Below, piece after piece: positions 11,401-22,436 of a DNA stretch of 64,000 bases; position 1 is the first letter of the stretch; each line of letters starts with the position of its first letter. The stretch is from Mytilus californianus (Eukaryota; Mollusca; Bivalvia; Mytilida; Mytilidae). The stretch covers positions 93,563,285 to 93,627,284 of the forward strand of contig NW_026262734.1 of NCBI RefSeq assembly GCF_021869535.1, read 5' to 3'. Under the pieces are notes generated by a model. It was not told the origin of the DNA and searched no databases. It saw only the letters and a list, made by a program, of their open reading frames with translations. The translations under genes and the position numbers were made by a program.

Positions 11401-14400
11401 TTTAAAGCAAAACATAATGTTGTTAAGAACTGTTGTAGTATTAAACCTTATTGTCATATCTTGTTAATATAGTATAAATAACACCTCCTCGCTATGAATA
11501 CATAAAATGTGTGTCTCTTATCATTGAGAAAACATGTCTGTTTATTTTGATTATAATAAAAAGATATGTGGGTCATACATATATCTACGGTTTTTAATAA
11601 CAAATAAGTTTCTATATCGGATATAGAAACTTGTGTGTTATTAAACGTATATTGACCTATTTATCGTATGTCGAGCTCTAAATTGCCTCGAACGTATAAT
11701 CGCCATATAAATCAGAAGAATAAAAAGTGAAATGTCTAAAAAATTTCCAGTGGTCCCCTAAACATTTTTATTCTCAATTATTATCTTATACTTCATTTTA
11801 CAATAACACATTTTTGCATTTTTTTTTTTACCTTCAACTGTATTGTATTTGTTTTGATTGATATTGTATGTTTCTCTGTAAACTTGTACTTAATTTTTAG
11901 AGCATTATTCAAGACAGGCGCGGTTTCAGATCTATTTTGAAAGGGGGGGGGCTGTTACAACCCAGAACACCATGGAACGTTCACATAACTTAAAAAAAAA
12001 TAAAAAAAGGAGGAGTGTCCAACCCCCTGACCCCCACCCCCAGGATCCGCCAATGCAAGAGCTACTCATGATCCCGGGACAAACTAAGAAAGTAAATCAA
12101 TGACTGTTTTTAAGTTCCGGTAAGTTACAGACGACCGTCACAATGAAGCCCAGGACGGTAAACAGTTCCATATAGAAGTTGTTAATACACAAAACAGAAC
12201 GCTGAGCTGGTTGTTGGTGAAAAGGAATTTGTATTCGATGTTTTTATCTGGATGCATAACTTAATATCGCATTTCTGTTACTGATCTAATACATAGGTAG
12301 TTGACCTATCGCCTATTAAACTGCAGTACTGTTTGCAATATCATTCATAAAACACATGGTTGTCATGGAAGAAGCAATAGGCAATTTGTATACGGCTACT
12401 TGGAGTCAATTTTGGCAAACAGACAAATGCTGTATCATCAGTTCTATCAAATTATCAGAGATAAAAACCAATGAATTCTTCTTTTAATATGAACTCATAT
12501 ACATCAATTGAATTGAATTTCATTTTATAAAAACTAGTGTTAGATATACTTTATTAGAGATTTTTTTCAGATAAAACTGAATTGCTACACTTTTTACTTG
12601 TTTAATTCTTTTTTATGTTTCTTTATAATTCAAGATATAAAGAACCGCGATTGAAAGTTCATATATAAGTATCAAAATAAACAGAAATCTATGATTTATA
12701 CTCCTGCTTTCTCTGCAGTATGCACAAATCTTATTTAATAATAAGAAGATTGCCAATGAGACGTCTCCAGATTTTAAAGTCCCCACAGGTTACTTGGGAA
12801 TAGAAATATGGTAACTTTTGGTCTTCGTCCCACCGACAGTAAAACTCTTTCCAAAGTGTGGCGTCCGTTTGGTTGTGAAGGATGTATAAATACGCAGCCA
12901 CGTCCCGTCAGATTGTGGACGTCAAATCTGATGCATCGTATAGAGAGTAACATGCTCTCTGCACGTCAAGAACCCTTGCAATAACTCATAGGTAGCCTGT
13001 TGCTAGGCTAAATATATGTCCCTATCCAATATACCTTAATTTTCCAGTGGCAGCCCAAATTTCCCGCGCTTCATCCAGATCGACCCCCATTACAGGTCCT
13101 ACCTATTGTATTTAATATTAATTTGTTCGCGTCTTGAAAATGCATGAAATGTTTGCCCCTGGATGTTTAGTACACAGCATTAATCAATCAATCAGATCTT
13201 AAAAGGATATTCATCGGGGTTTAGTTGTTCAACTTGTCGTTTAGTCTAAAACCTGTTACTCATCTCTACGTTAAATGTAACGATAAACTCAAGTTAAGGA
13301 CAAGTTGAACAACCGGCCCCAGTAGTCCATATTACACACTAAGATTAACTACGACACACAAATATCGCGTTGCTTTCTAAAAATATACGAATATTGCAAT
13401 GAAAAAGAATGATATAGTTGTTACATACAAGTAATTGTCGACACCTGAGGAGAAACAAGGTAATCGTCTTCATCATCTACCTGTCAAGATTACATCTCAA
13501 GATAGATACACTGACATAAATATATCTAGTTTATTTACTTGTTTACACAGTTATAAACGCCACTGGACATATTCCAATATCAACGTTACTAGGACAAGGC
13601 TAATTTGCAACAGAATCAACAGATTGGGTGGTCAAGCAGAGTCTTCGTCCACAATCGACCTCGTAGTCACTGACTCATTTCGACAATGTTAATTTATATA
13701 GTAGTCCCCTTAAAACAAACACAAGTGCAGAATTAGGAGTGCATATTATTCAAGAGGGTTCGAGGAGAGGCAGACTTTTAAGATGTTTTCACACGCGAAC
13801 ATTTATTTTCAATCATGACGAGAAACGATTATTTGTGTTTAGTGAGACATTTTCGTGCACACATATTTCCAACATTTTGGTAAGGATATTTATTTTGTTA
13901 AGATGTCTTTGTATGGATTATCTATTATGTCAATTGAAATGCCATGCCATTTATTTTTAAAATCCTTCTGATCCCAAATGCTCAAATTGCCACCCAAAAA
14001 AAATCTACTCTCACTTGATTTATTTCGCGTTTGCAAATGGGCTATGATACATACAAAAATCTATATTTTTATGACATGAATGACTTGTTTAAATTAGTTT
14101 GCCATCCTTACGAAAAGGATCCCTTTAAAGTTTGTATCGATAAATTAACAAAATTTACAGCAATCGTTTTTGCAAGAGTCGATGGTTTAAAAAAGTATAG
14201 AATGATTTACGTCATGTACCTGTGCAAAACCCCTACCCAATAAACAGATGCAGTAAGATTGGCATTCAAAACAGTTGTTTTTTATTTCGTGTACAACAGA
14301 TTTTTTTCTATGGTTCTGATTTACCATTGTGACTCTAATGGATTTTGCCATCATGTCCGGCAGATTTGATCCGTGTGTCACCTATTTTTTCTGCAGTATA

Positions 14401-17400
14401 TGAGTATCAATAGCTGGTAATAGGGTGTTAAAAATTGGGCTTTTTCGATTAACCATTCGTTAGGTGCACTCGAGACAAAAAGTATAGAAAGCAAAAAAAT
14501 AAAACGTTTGAAACATTTCTGAACTTGTTTTTATCAAATATCTGGAAAAGGATAGGATCTACACATACTAACATATATAGGCGACAGAACTATATGTGGA
14601 GTGAAGGGTGGAGGAATAATGTTTACCGTCTCTTCGATTGGCACTTTTACACTTCTCATCCTTTAAATTAGTTCAAATTGAAAAGAAACAATATACTGAG
14701 TCTGTCCTATTTCCTGCTCGCCAAATTTTTAAATAAGCACATAAAATCTCCCGGAAAGTTTGTTCATACACCGTTGTAACATGCAAAGAACGATTAACTT
14801 CGATAATTCGATGCTTATATGAAATACCGATATCAAAATGTTTAAACAATTTTTTTAATCATGCCTGCATAAAAATATACAAAGGTAAAAAACTATTACA
14901 CCAAGAAATGTTTGGAAAACTGACAAAGTGCAGATCACATTTTGCACGTGTTCCACGTGCATTTCTTTATTCTCGTGGTAATTACGGAATAATATCAACA
15001 TTCTTCATCTGTATCACGCTCAGTAATCGGTCTGTACAAGGGTTTGTCATCAATCTTCGAGCTATCAAAGACATGCCTTAGTCACAAGTATAATCTTTGA
15101 AACCTGATGTGAATAAACACTAACGTAGTGTGTTCTGACTGACTTTGGGGCTCTAGATGGAATAGTACAAACGTATATGATTACTGATATATGCACCATG
15201 GGTTATTACATAAACCAAAAGCCAAATGTCCTCTACGAGATATTTATTAGACTTAAAGTTAACTCATCGAAACTTAAAACGGAAGTTAACGAGGTAAACA
15301 TAGATAACTGTCTTGGGACAAAGGACAATTTCCTGAAAGAATGCGTATCGGATAACAATTTTTTTTTAATCTTTTTAAACTTTTAATAAACACACGTGTA
15401 GTACATGTAGTATAGTAGCTCCAACCTGGGAAGACGTTAATTAATTCCTCTTTGTAGCTTCAATGCTTAATACGTGGTGGATAATTGTCTCATTGGCAAT
15501 CATACCTCATCTCCTTATTTTTATATACAACAACACCAACTTTTTGTAGTTTTTGCGTTTTTTTCTTCTATGACCACTCGTCTAGTTCAAGTCTTCAGTA
15601 AAGTTAAATAAAATAAAATAAAGTAAAAATAAACCGGCAATATCCAAGCATCGTCACCATCATGGTGCAGGAATGCAAAACAAGTCATCGATCACCTTAT
15701 AACAGTTAGAAGAAATATGCACGCATTGTTGACATACTAGAAATGTCGTCCCGGTCGTGACCTTAACACATGCACAAGTGTGCATATACATAATTTACAT
15801 ATAGAAACTTTACAATGTGTGTCTATCATTAAGACAATATTCATGTTTACAAACAAATTAGGTTTGCTATACCTGAAGTAACCAATAATACAAGTGATTT
15901 TGATCAGATTGTGCGATTTCCCTGACAACAAAGCTATGATTAGTCTCCCCGGAGATGTATAATCACATCACACTTTAAGTGGTGATAAATTTCATGTTAA
16001 TGAGCAAATCAATTACATTAGCCTGACCCCCATAGGAGATAGGTGTAATTAAAGCTCGCCAATTGGTTTGGTTATTGTAGTGTGTTGTATAATTTTACGT
16101 GTAGAAAGCAGTAATTGACAGGTTGGATAACGGATACATTAGTTGGATAGGTAATTAAATGCCAAAGTAAAACATGCCTTTCATCCAAATATTTTGTTCG
16201 GATTTTCTTTTTTTTTTAAAGCTGCATGAGAGTGTCTGACTTTCTTAACCGAAGAGTACAAATAGCAATAACGGAACTTTTTTCATATCTTGCTAATTTC
16301 CTAGCTTTTTATTATTATTATTGAAAAAAAAGATGTTGGGTATACGTCAACCAGATCGCAACCTATCGACTCAAAAAATCCGAAAGACAACTGAGAGGTC
16401 ACCGTGCAGTCTTCAAAAACAGACAGGTGCATAGAACAACAAAAATATTTGCGTCTTTATTTAGTAGATGCTACACTGTACATGAGTTCATGCAAAACCG
16501 ATTTTACAAACTTTTCAATGCAAAACTACTTTTAAAAATTTTCATATGCAAAACCGCTTACACAAAACTTTTAAAATTTAATTGCAAAACCGCTTTTACT
16601 TTTACCAAACTTTAATTTATATACCATTTTATATGCTGGTAACCACGTCGTGTTTATGAAGCATGTGTTATTTTTATTACAATGTTTACTACACTTGTAT
16701 GTTATTGATATGCAATAAACAATATACCACAAAAAGCAAATACCCCGTGGTCAAAATCAACACAGCTGATATTCCGATTTTATTAATAGATAAAAATAAA
16801 ATATTTACCCTCGGTCATTGTGTATTGATATTTAATGTTTTTTCTAACCTACTTTTATAGATAAAAATATTGACATTAAATACGAGTTTGGTTTCTGTGT
16901 AAAGATAGATCTTTCTTTCATACAAAACATTAAAGGACTCTTAATAATTGTTGTTTTAATCGCTGAAATGTAAAAAGAGGGGGGATACCAATTGGAAAAC
17001 ATTCACATTAAATTTTTTGGAAGCATTGAGAATATTTTAACCAACTAATATTCATCCAGTACATTAAATACAAAAGTTGACTTTCTATAACAAAAATATT
17101 TGACGTATTAAAAATACGTCACTGTTTGTCAAGTCCTTAGAAAAGGGGTAGGGCGAATTCTTTAGAGTTGTGCTTTTAACTTACAATGTACCATACACAA
17201 AACTGCCGGGAATGGTTTGAGATATTGATGCATGTTCAACATGTTCAAGTAAATAAACATTAAATACTTTTCAGAATTGTGAGACATTTAATAATCTATA
17301 AATTTAAAACAAAGTTTTTTCTTGGTCTACATACCTTCCAACGGCAAGAAACACGGTTCCAAGGAAAACAAAAAGACTTCCAAACGAAATGAATGCTAAG

Positions 17401-17471
17401 ACAACCTTCGGAGGTATTAGCCAGCCGTGGAAGCTACATATTCGTTCGTATTCCTCTCCTGGTATCCGCAT
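7853..17471 (-). CDS. Two-pass membrane protein with Pro/Tyr-rich cytoplasmic tail (gene span, 3 coding exons, 300 aa)
   Basis: Three minus-strand exons, 17335-17471, 10027-10150 and 7853-8494, join in phase (137 + 124 + 642 nt = 301 codons with stop). The ATG at 17471 is the first in frame after an upstream TGA. Residues ~22-44 (VVLAFISFGSLFVFLG) and ~50-76 (GGILLAIGLILVLVSIALCL) are hydrophobic helices separated by a short turn, giving a hairpin with both ends probably cytoplasmic. The ~220-residue tail is rich in Pro, Tyr and Ser. It has a PPPY motif at 163-166 (WW-domain type), many Tyr residues and YDNV at 287-290, which fits the pYxNx pattern bound by Grb2-type SH2 domains. The layout suggests a small membrane adaptor or scaffold. 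I do not recognise the family. No signal peptide is seen. Intron 1 (~7.2 kb) and intron 2 (~1.5 kb) are full of repeats. Confidence 0.8.
8671..8756. repeat. (AAAAC)n microsatellite
   Basis: About 17 near-perfect pentanucleotide units (ACAAA/AAAAC) with a few interruptions; a shorter run precedes it at 8626-8645. Lies in intron 2 of the minus-strand gene. The Phe/Cys/Val-rich open frames over it are artefacts. Confidence 0.95.
8757..9785. other. Intronic stretch, nothing recognised
   Basis: Intron 2 of the minus-strand gene. AT-rich, with no repeat unit or coding exon that I could support. Confidence 0.4.
9790..9980 (-). repeat. Dispersed repeat family 3 (AATAGAGAATAATGGGCAAA)
   Basis: On the minus strand the sequence iterates AATAGA(G)AATAA(T)GGGCAAAA-like units. 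The same motif recurs at 10620-10700, 10970-11060, 32440-32580 and 32790-32870. The hydrophobic open frames here come from the repeat. Confidence 0.5.
10027..10150 (-). CDS. Middle exon of the two-pass membrane protein (second membrane helix)
   Basis: Acceptor TTTTCCAG|C and donor TTT|GTAAGT. Length 124 nt, entering in phase 2 and leaving in phase 0, matching both neighbours. Encodes residues 46-87 with the second transmembrane helix and the Cys-containing ALCLHSCFVV boundary. Confidence 0.8.
10255..10390 (+). repeat. Dispersed repeat family 5 fragment
   Basis: Shares TGTATAAATACGCAGCCACG and flanking TTTGGCTGTG-like sequence with 12835-13195 and 33060-33250. Confidence 0.55.
10600..11065. 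repeat. Mixed remnants of repeat families 2 and 3
   Basis: 10740-10965 contains CTGTCATATTCCTGACTTGG and GGTGGATTAAACCTGGTTTT, shared with 32100-32400 and inverted at 53165-53400 (family 2). The flanks hold family 3 AATAGAGAA motifs. Confidence 0.6.
11066..11914. other. Intronic stretch, nothing recognised
   Basis: Intron 1 of the minus-strand gene; AT-rich. ATATCGGATATAGAAAC at 11613-11630 forms a small local inverted repeat with nearby GTTTCTATATCGG. Confidence 0.4.
11915..12055. mobile_element. Short non-autonomous TIR element with 5-bp TSD
   Basis: Flanked by CAAGA (11910-11914 and 12056-12060). Termini read CAGGCGCGGTTTCAG and, inverted, CATTGGCGGATCCTG, the same family as the 41074-42008 element. 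The interior holds G- and C-rich runs typical of this family. Confidence 0.6.
12745..12795 (-). repeat. Fragment of repeat family 1
   Basis: AATAAGAAGATTGCCAATGA followed by GACGTCTCC, the reverse complement of the family 1 terminus. Confidence 0.5.
12835..13195 (+). repeat. Dispersed repeat family 5, near complete, with SINE-like tail
   Basis: Begins GTGTGGCGTCCGTTTGG, contains TGTATAAATACGCAGCCACG, AATCTGATG and CTGTTGC, and ends TGCATGAAATGTTTGCCCC...AATCAATCAATCA. The end is a diverged version of the SINE-like tail at 6316-6382. About 360 bp. Confidence 0.6.
13196..15474. other. Intronic stretch without supported gene
   Basis: Part of intron 1 of the minus-strand gene. Several 60-85 codon open frames occur, but none has splice support, codon bias or a recognisable motif. 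At 13225-13315 two halves around TTCAACTTGTC / GACAAGTTGAAC make a loose inverted repeat. Confidence 0.4.
15475..15530 (+). repeat. Terminus of repeat family 1
   Basis: TTGTCTCATTGGCAATCATA then CCTCATCTCCTTATTTTT, as at 61450-61505. Confidence 0.6.
16425..16612 (+). repeat. Short degenerate tandem repeat (TGCAAAACCG unit)
   Basis: TGCAAAACCG(A/C)TT or TGCAAAACTACTT followed by ACAAACTTTT-like sequence occurs four times at about 30-50-bp spacing (16491, 16519, 16546, 16582). The open frame covering it is repeat-derived. Confidence 0.5.
16613..17334. other. Intronic stretch, nothing recognised
   Basis: AT-rich sequence directly downstream of the first coding exon of the minus-strand gene. 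Confidence 0.4.
17335..17471 (-). CDS. First coding exon of the two-pass membrane protein
   Basis: ATG at 17471-17469; donor GGAAG|GTATGT at 17334. Encodes MRIPGEEYERICSFHGWLIP followed by the first membrane helix. An in-frame TGA lies upstream with no other ATG between. A 5' UTR exon further upstream is possible. The antisense open frame at 17427-17798 is not supported. Confidence 0.75.
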
Positions 17472-19443
17472 AATGCTAGTTTCCAGATTACAAAAACAAT
17501 CGGAATTCTCTATAGGTCGTCATTTTCTCAAAAGGTCAAACAATTAATCCATAAATGTCATATTCAAGTCATTATGGTCGCTCCGTCGTCCCGACTGTGG
17601 AGTGCAAATTTTTCTCAGTCAATATTAACCTCACTATCGTTTAAATACTTTTGTTATTGGACATTCTTAACCGTACACAAACTATTAATATCAAACTGTT
17701 CCCAGATAAAAGGATTTTTATATAAACTCTCAGGACAACTTTGGGCGGTGATATTTTATGTACACAGTTATTCACGCGTTTGTAACGGATTGAAATGAAA
17801 GAGTGATATGATATCTCCTTCACATTTCGAATGACTTTCTCAATTATATTGTTGCTATGGTAACATATTTTGTGTATGGGACGTGGTTGTGAAAACGATT
17901 GTTTATGTCTGTTTTACAGGGAGAATTATTGCCAGCTTGCACCAATCTGCACAATAAGCAAGCTAATTAATTTACGGCTTGTGTAATAAATTCGATTATC
18001 AGCGTTATTACATTAGGTGAAAAACTGTTTATAATCCATGGCCAGAGGAGAAAGATGTTTGCATTTTCTAAAAAATCTTCATATTTTTTCCGCATATTTT
18101 CAAAAGATGTTTTAAAGCTTTTACCTAGGCTAAAGTGAATTTGACGAAAATATTATTGGTATATCTGAATAGAAGGATCAGTCTTTATTGTCCATCGAAA
18201 CACATAACACGCGTATTCAGGACGACAATTCACGATTTAATCAGAAAATAATCATTTTTGTACAAGACTCCGATAAAATAAGCAGTATTTTTTACGAGTA
18301 ACCTTCCGCAGGAAGACGCCACCTAGACACATCGACATGCCGCTAGCCTGGTATCTTGGTCCAATGTTGTATACTTCGTCGATAGCGCGACAGCGTTAGC
18401 AAGCAGTGAGCCAGGACCTCAGGCTAACATGCCGCGTGCTTGGCGGAGAAACAGCAACTATAAATGTTAATGTCTTTACATGCAGAATGAATCGGCCTTC
18501 AATGGAACTCACGATCTTCCGAACTCGATGGTTCCACGATACAGCAAGACAATCGATGTGTCACAAAATTGTATATTTGAATCATTATTTTTCCGTACAT
18601 TGAAATCTCATATGCAAAGATTATTTTAACAGCAATTTCAGGGTGTTTGTCCAGTTAAACCCGGTATTTTTATTTGGTTCGTGTTACTCAATTATTCTTT
18701 GTGTGTGTTTTAGGGACTGCAGTTTGTCGATTCTCAATTTTTCTTACTGTGATGTTTTCTGTTTTTCGTCAGTTTATAATAACATGTTTTGTATCTTCTA
18801 CCTATTCTTTGTGTAAAATAAACTTTAATAAAGATTTTTTTAAAACCACACACACATTCAAGTGAGCAAGAACCAAACCAGTGTTTTTCTTTGTATGGTA
18901 CTCAGCAGGTTCTTATAAATATCACCTGTTCGTGTTCTGATGTGCGTGTAATATTTGCCAATGGACGTTTAACACTAGTCTAGTCGTCATCACCATCATA
19001 TTTTTTTTAATTGTCATGCTCATGTATATAGAGTTAAAAGCTTAATAATTATTTTTTTTTCAAAATCAAAACTTTTTTTTTCTTTTCTTGCCAATGTTTG
19101 TATTTTAGTGAATTATCTATTAATTAATTTATTCGTTTATAAAATTTTGAAGTAACTTGTAATACACACATACACAGTCATACATAAAATACAGGGTTGG
19201 CTTGCATGTATATAAAAAAATAGAAAAAAAAATGTGTTCATTTAGTGACTTGGAGATACGTTTCCACCTTATTAAACATAGTAATAGATTAAAGTAAAAG
19301 ATGTTGTCCACGGGCAACCTGAATTGATGACTGTATGAAACATTACGTACATTTTTGTAAATATCTTGTTTAAAGCTAGCATTTATATGACAGTTTTTGC
19401 ATATGCGTACAACGAACGGACGTAAACTAGTCATAAATTCACA
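17472..19443. other. Upstream region of the minus-strand gene, no supported gene
   Basis: Should contain its promoter and perhaps a non-coding first exon, which I could not place. At 18340-18440 a broken inverted repeat pairs GCTAGCCTGGTATC-like with GAGCCAGGACCTCAGGCTAAC-like sequence. A SINE-tail-like scrap (TTTGCCAATGGACGTTTAAC) is at 18955-18975. Confidence 0.35.
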
Positions 19444-19514
19444 CCCAGGCTGATAACCCATATCAGCCCTTATGTGAAGTCACGTGGCCGGGTTGGTATG
19501 GGGTTATCAGCCTG
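19444..19514. repeat. Hairpin: 15-bp inverted repeat
   Basis: CCAGGCTGATAACCC (from 19445) and GGGTTATCAGCCTGG (to 19514) face each other across ~40 bases. No poly-T or gene context explains it. Confidence 0.6.
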
Positions 19515-19735
19515 GATGCATTCGTACATCTGTAGTATATGATAAAAAAATTAATACATGTCATTTTCCATATCGGCCGGGTATCATCCCTCGACCCATA
19601 TAAACCCTCGATTAACGTACCGGGCAGATATATATATGGGAGTCTCTGGATAATGTATTAATCTGTATACATATAACACTGTATAGAAACTCTGTCAAGA
19701 ATACAAGTGTCTATCTGTTTAATCATACCTTTGAC

Positions 19736-20133
19736 TTAAGGATGTACTTATAGGTGAGGTTTAGGAATTTTTGTCAAATGTTCGGACTCCTTGGTTTTTT
19801 CTCTACGATACAGGGTATAATATTTTGCCCCATAACACCCATTTTTCTTTTCATATAAGACTTCAATAGCTATTAAAAGGTCATTTACCAAAATTTAAGC
19901 AGACTCTAGATTTCTTTTCTTTTGATCTGGAACCCAAATAATACCAATGCAAATATAAGGTAAAAGTCCGAGACAGCCTTTTCCCGCAATTTTCAAAAAA
20001 TTAAATACTCTCGAAAAGGAGCTCCATAACCTATCAACATTTTTAGCTTATTTTGTTCCTTAACTCTCTTCTGACTTATAGTATCAAATTTATATTCTAG
20101 ATTTTTTAAATTTCACCTAAGTACACCCTAAAG
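19736..20133. mobile_element. MITE-like element with TTAAGG(A)TGTACTTA termini
   Basis: Left end TTAAGGATGTACTTATAGGT; right end, inverted, TTTAGGGTGTACTTAGGTGA. About 400 bp with no coding content. Outer bases resemble the TTAA-flanked element at 56179-58486. Confidence 0.55.
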
Positions 20134-20317
20134 GTCTAGCATTTATGATAAGGCATATTAAATGTCGTAATCATTTTGTGTTCGTCGTATCATAAAAACA
20201 AACAAAAATGAAGTCAAAATACCAAACAAACGTTTTCCATATGATTACCATTCTTGAAGTCTACTTTTCAGATTACTTTCAGATTATATATCGGTCCGCG
20301 GTAGTTTGTTCTCATTC

Positions 20318-20400
20318 ATTGATTGATTAAATGACGGCTGCTGGACGCCCAGTAGTAAATAATATCAAATGATCTTATAATCACATTCAGGATGAGAATT
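20318..20400 (-). repeat. Diverged SINE-like tail
   Basis: ATTGATTGATTAAATGACGG, GGACGCCCAGTAGTAAATA and CATTCAGGATGA follow the order of the module at 6316-6382. Confidence 0.5.
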
Positions 20401-20414
20401 AGTGCAGCGGATCG

Positions 20415-20870
20415 GTGACAAAATTGTGGGTTTGATGATAAAAGCACCAAATTTGGCATGGTAGAAGTTCTTGGTGTTTCAAACAATATTATCTATGGAC
20501 CCACCTGAAATTTCAAAATGGCGGCCTTATTCAAGATGGTCGCCATAAAATATCAAAATCAACATATATCATTTATATAAGGGCAAATTTAAGGACAAAT
20601 TTGGGCTGGTAGTATTGCTGGGTGTTTAGAAAAATAATATATATGAACCCATCTTAAAATTTCAATATGGCGGCTTTTTCCAAGATGGCCACCACAAAAA
20701 TATATCAAAATCATCAATCCCTTATTTAACTTCAAAGTTGTCATGTGTAGTGCTGGGTGCTTCGAACAATATAAGCTATGGACCCAACTTGAAATTTCAA
20801 AATGGCGGCTTTTTCCAAGATGGCCGCCATAAGATATCAAAATTAAAAAAAACACTTATAGAAGGTTACA
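20415..20870 (+). repeat. Tandem repeat family 4, three ~145-150-bp units
   Basis: Each unit contains TATGGACCCA(A/C)CTTGAAATTT, then TCAAAATGGCGGC and CCAAGATGGCCGCCAT. Units centre on ~20500, ~20650 and ~20790. The minus-strand frame at 20589-20855 repeats internally because of the tandem unit. Inverted halves of the same family occur at 27150-27237 and 30664-30730. Confidence 0.7.
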
Positions 20871-22358
20871 AAGTGTTTTGTTTTGACGTATCTTCAGTAA
20901 AACCTAGTGCCCTATAATACCAAGTGTATGCCACATTTATATTCTGAAGCCAAACATCAAAAGATTTGTGAGGAAAGTATAGAAAATCGTTACTACGGAA
21001 CCATTCTTGCAGGACAGTCGTCTACAACGAGGGACCACGTAATGACACTAGCGTAATTAAATATTTAAGCTAGACTTAACTTAAATGTATACTTTTCGAC
21101 TTGAACAGTTTTTCTCTGTGATCAACTGGAAGAGGACATAGTAATGATCTAAAAATTGCAGTAATCTCAGGCTTGCTAGGCCATTAACAAGGCGGGTGTT
21201 TGCTTCTTCTGTTTAGTTGCAATTAAACAAGCAACCGCAACAATCTCTTTGTATGACAACGATACTTGAAAAGCTGCACATGCAGGTAGTTCAAAAAGAC
21301 ATGGTGTAGGCTAAAGTCTTTTCAACAGTCATTAAACATATTAGTTGATAATCATTCAGATGCAGTCTAGTTATTTCATTGAGGCAAATACGACGCTATT
21401 CATTTCCAATTTACTTCTGTTTTATTTCTATATCATAGTCTTCTTTAACATTTCATTCAACTGAAATAAAACCATCTTCTACTGGATGCTAGGACCAGGA
21501 AAGGAGGTATTAAATGGCAAAATGTACAGTTTGTCGTTTATGAATGATTCAATTATCCATTTATCTACAGTACTAGAAGATTCCATTTATGAAACATTCA
21601 TCATTGAATATGTAGTTCTTCCCGCGAAACCTGTAGGTTTTACAACAGCAGCCGTGGACAATATATATATATATATATATATATATTGACGACAAGAAGA
21701 GTTCAAATACAGCTAAAGAATCGTTACATTGTACGACAATTTCAATATTTTAGCCTTTTTCTAGTCAAACTTATTCATAACCTTTTGCTTTGAAATATAT
21801 GCATTTACTTATAATCTCTGGTAATTTAACCAATATATTATGCGCCAGCACAACTGTTCATATTATTGCTTCTAGAAGATGCCCGCGAAATTGCGGTACA
21901 ATTGGCCAAGTGTTGAAACAAAGAGTGTGGACACAGTAATAAGGTGGACACAGTAAGGATTTGGACACGGTTTATGCATTTAATTACATTTCTTTATAAA
22001 GAGGTGAAAATGAGGAACGTAATGCAAAAGACCCCATTCATCTTGGTTGGGAAATACAAATATTAAATAACCTAAGAAAAGTGTGGCAAAGTGTGATTTT
22101 AAGTAGTTTTTATCCCTTTCAACAGTAACTGAATAACCGTATGAGCTACGTGAAATCCGTTGACACTACCGAAACGGATGAAAATGAGTAACACAATGAA
22201 AAAAATCGACTGGGCATGCGCGAGAGCGTATAAGACACGGATCGATATTGGTCTCCGAATTTGGATAATGTCTCAAAAATTGGCGTTTTCTATGGAAAAA
22301 AAGTTGTTTAAAAGAAAAATTTAGGAAGTTCAAAACACTACATGTATTCGTCATATCA

Positions 22359-22436
<78 letters not shown>

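Noticed and set aside
13435-13960. Two adjacent 70-85-codon frames
   Set aside because: No ATG in good context for the first, no splice support, no recognisable motif; length is expected by chance.
17427-17798. 123-codon plus-strand frame
   Set aside because: Overlaps antisense to the first coding exon and has no other support.
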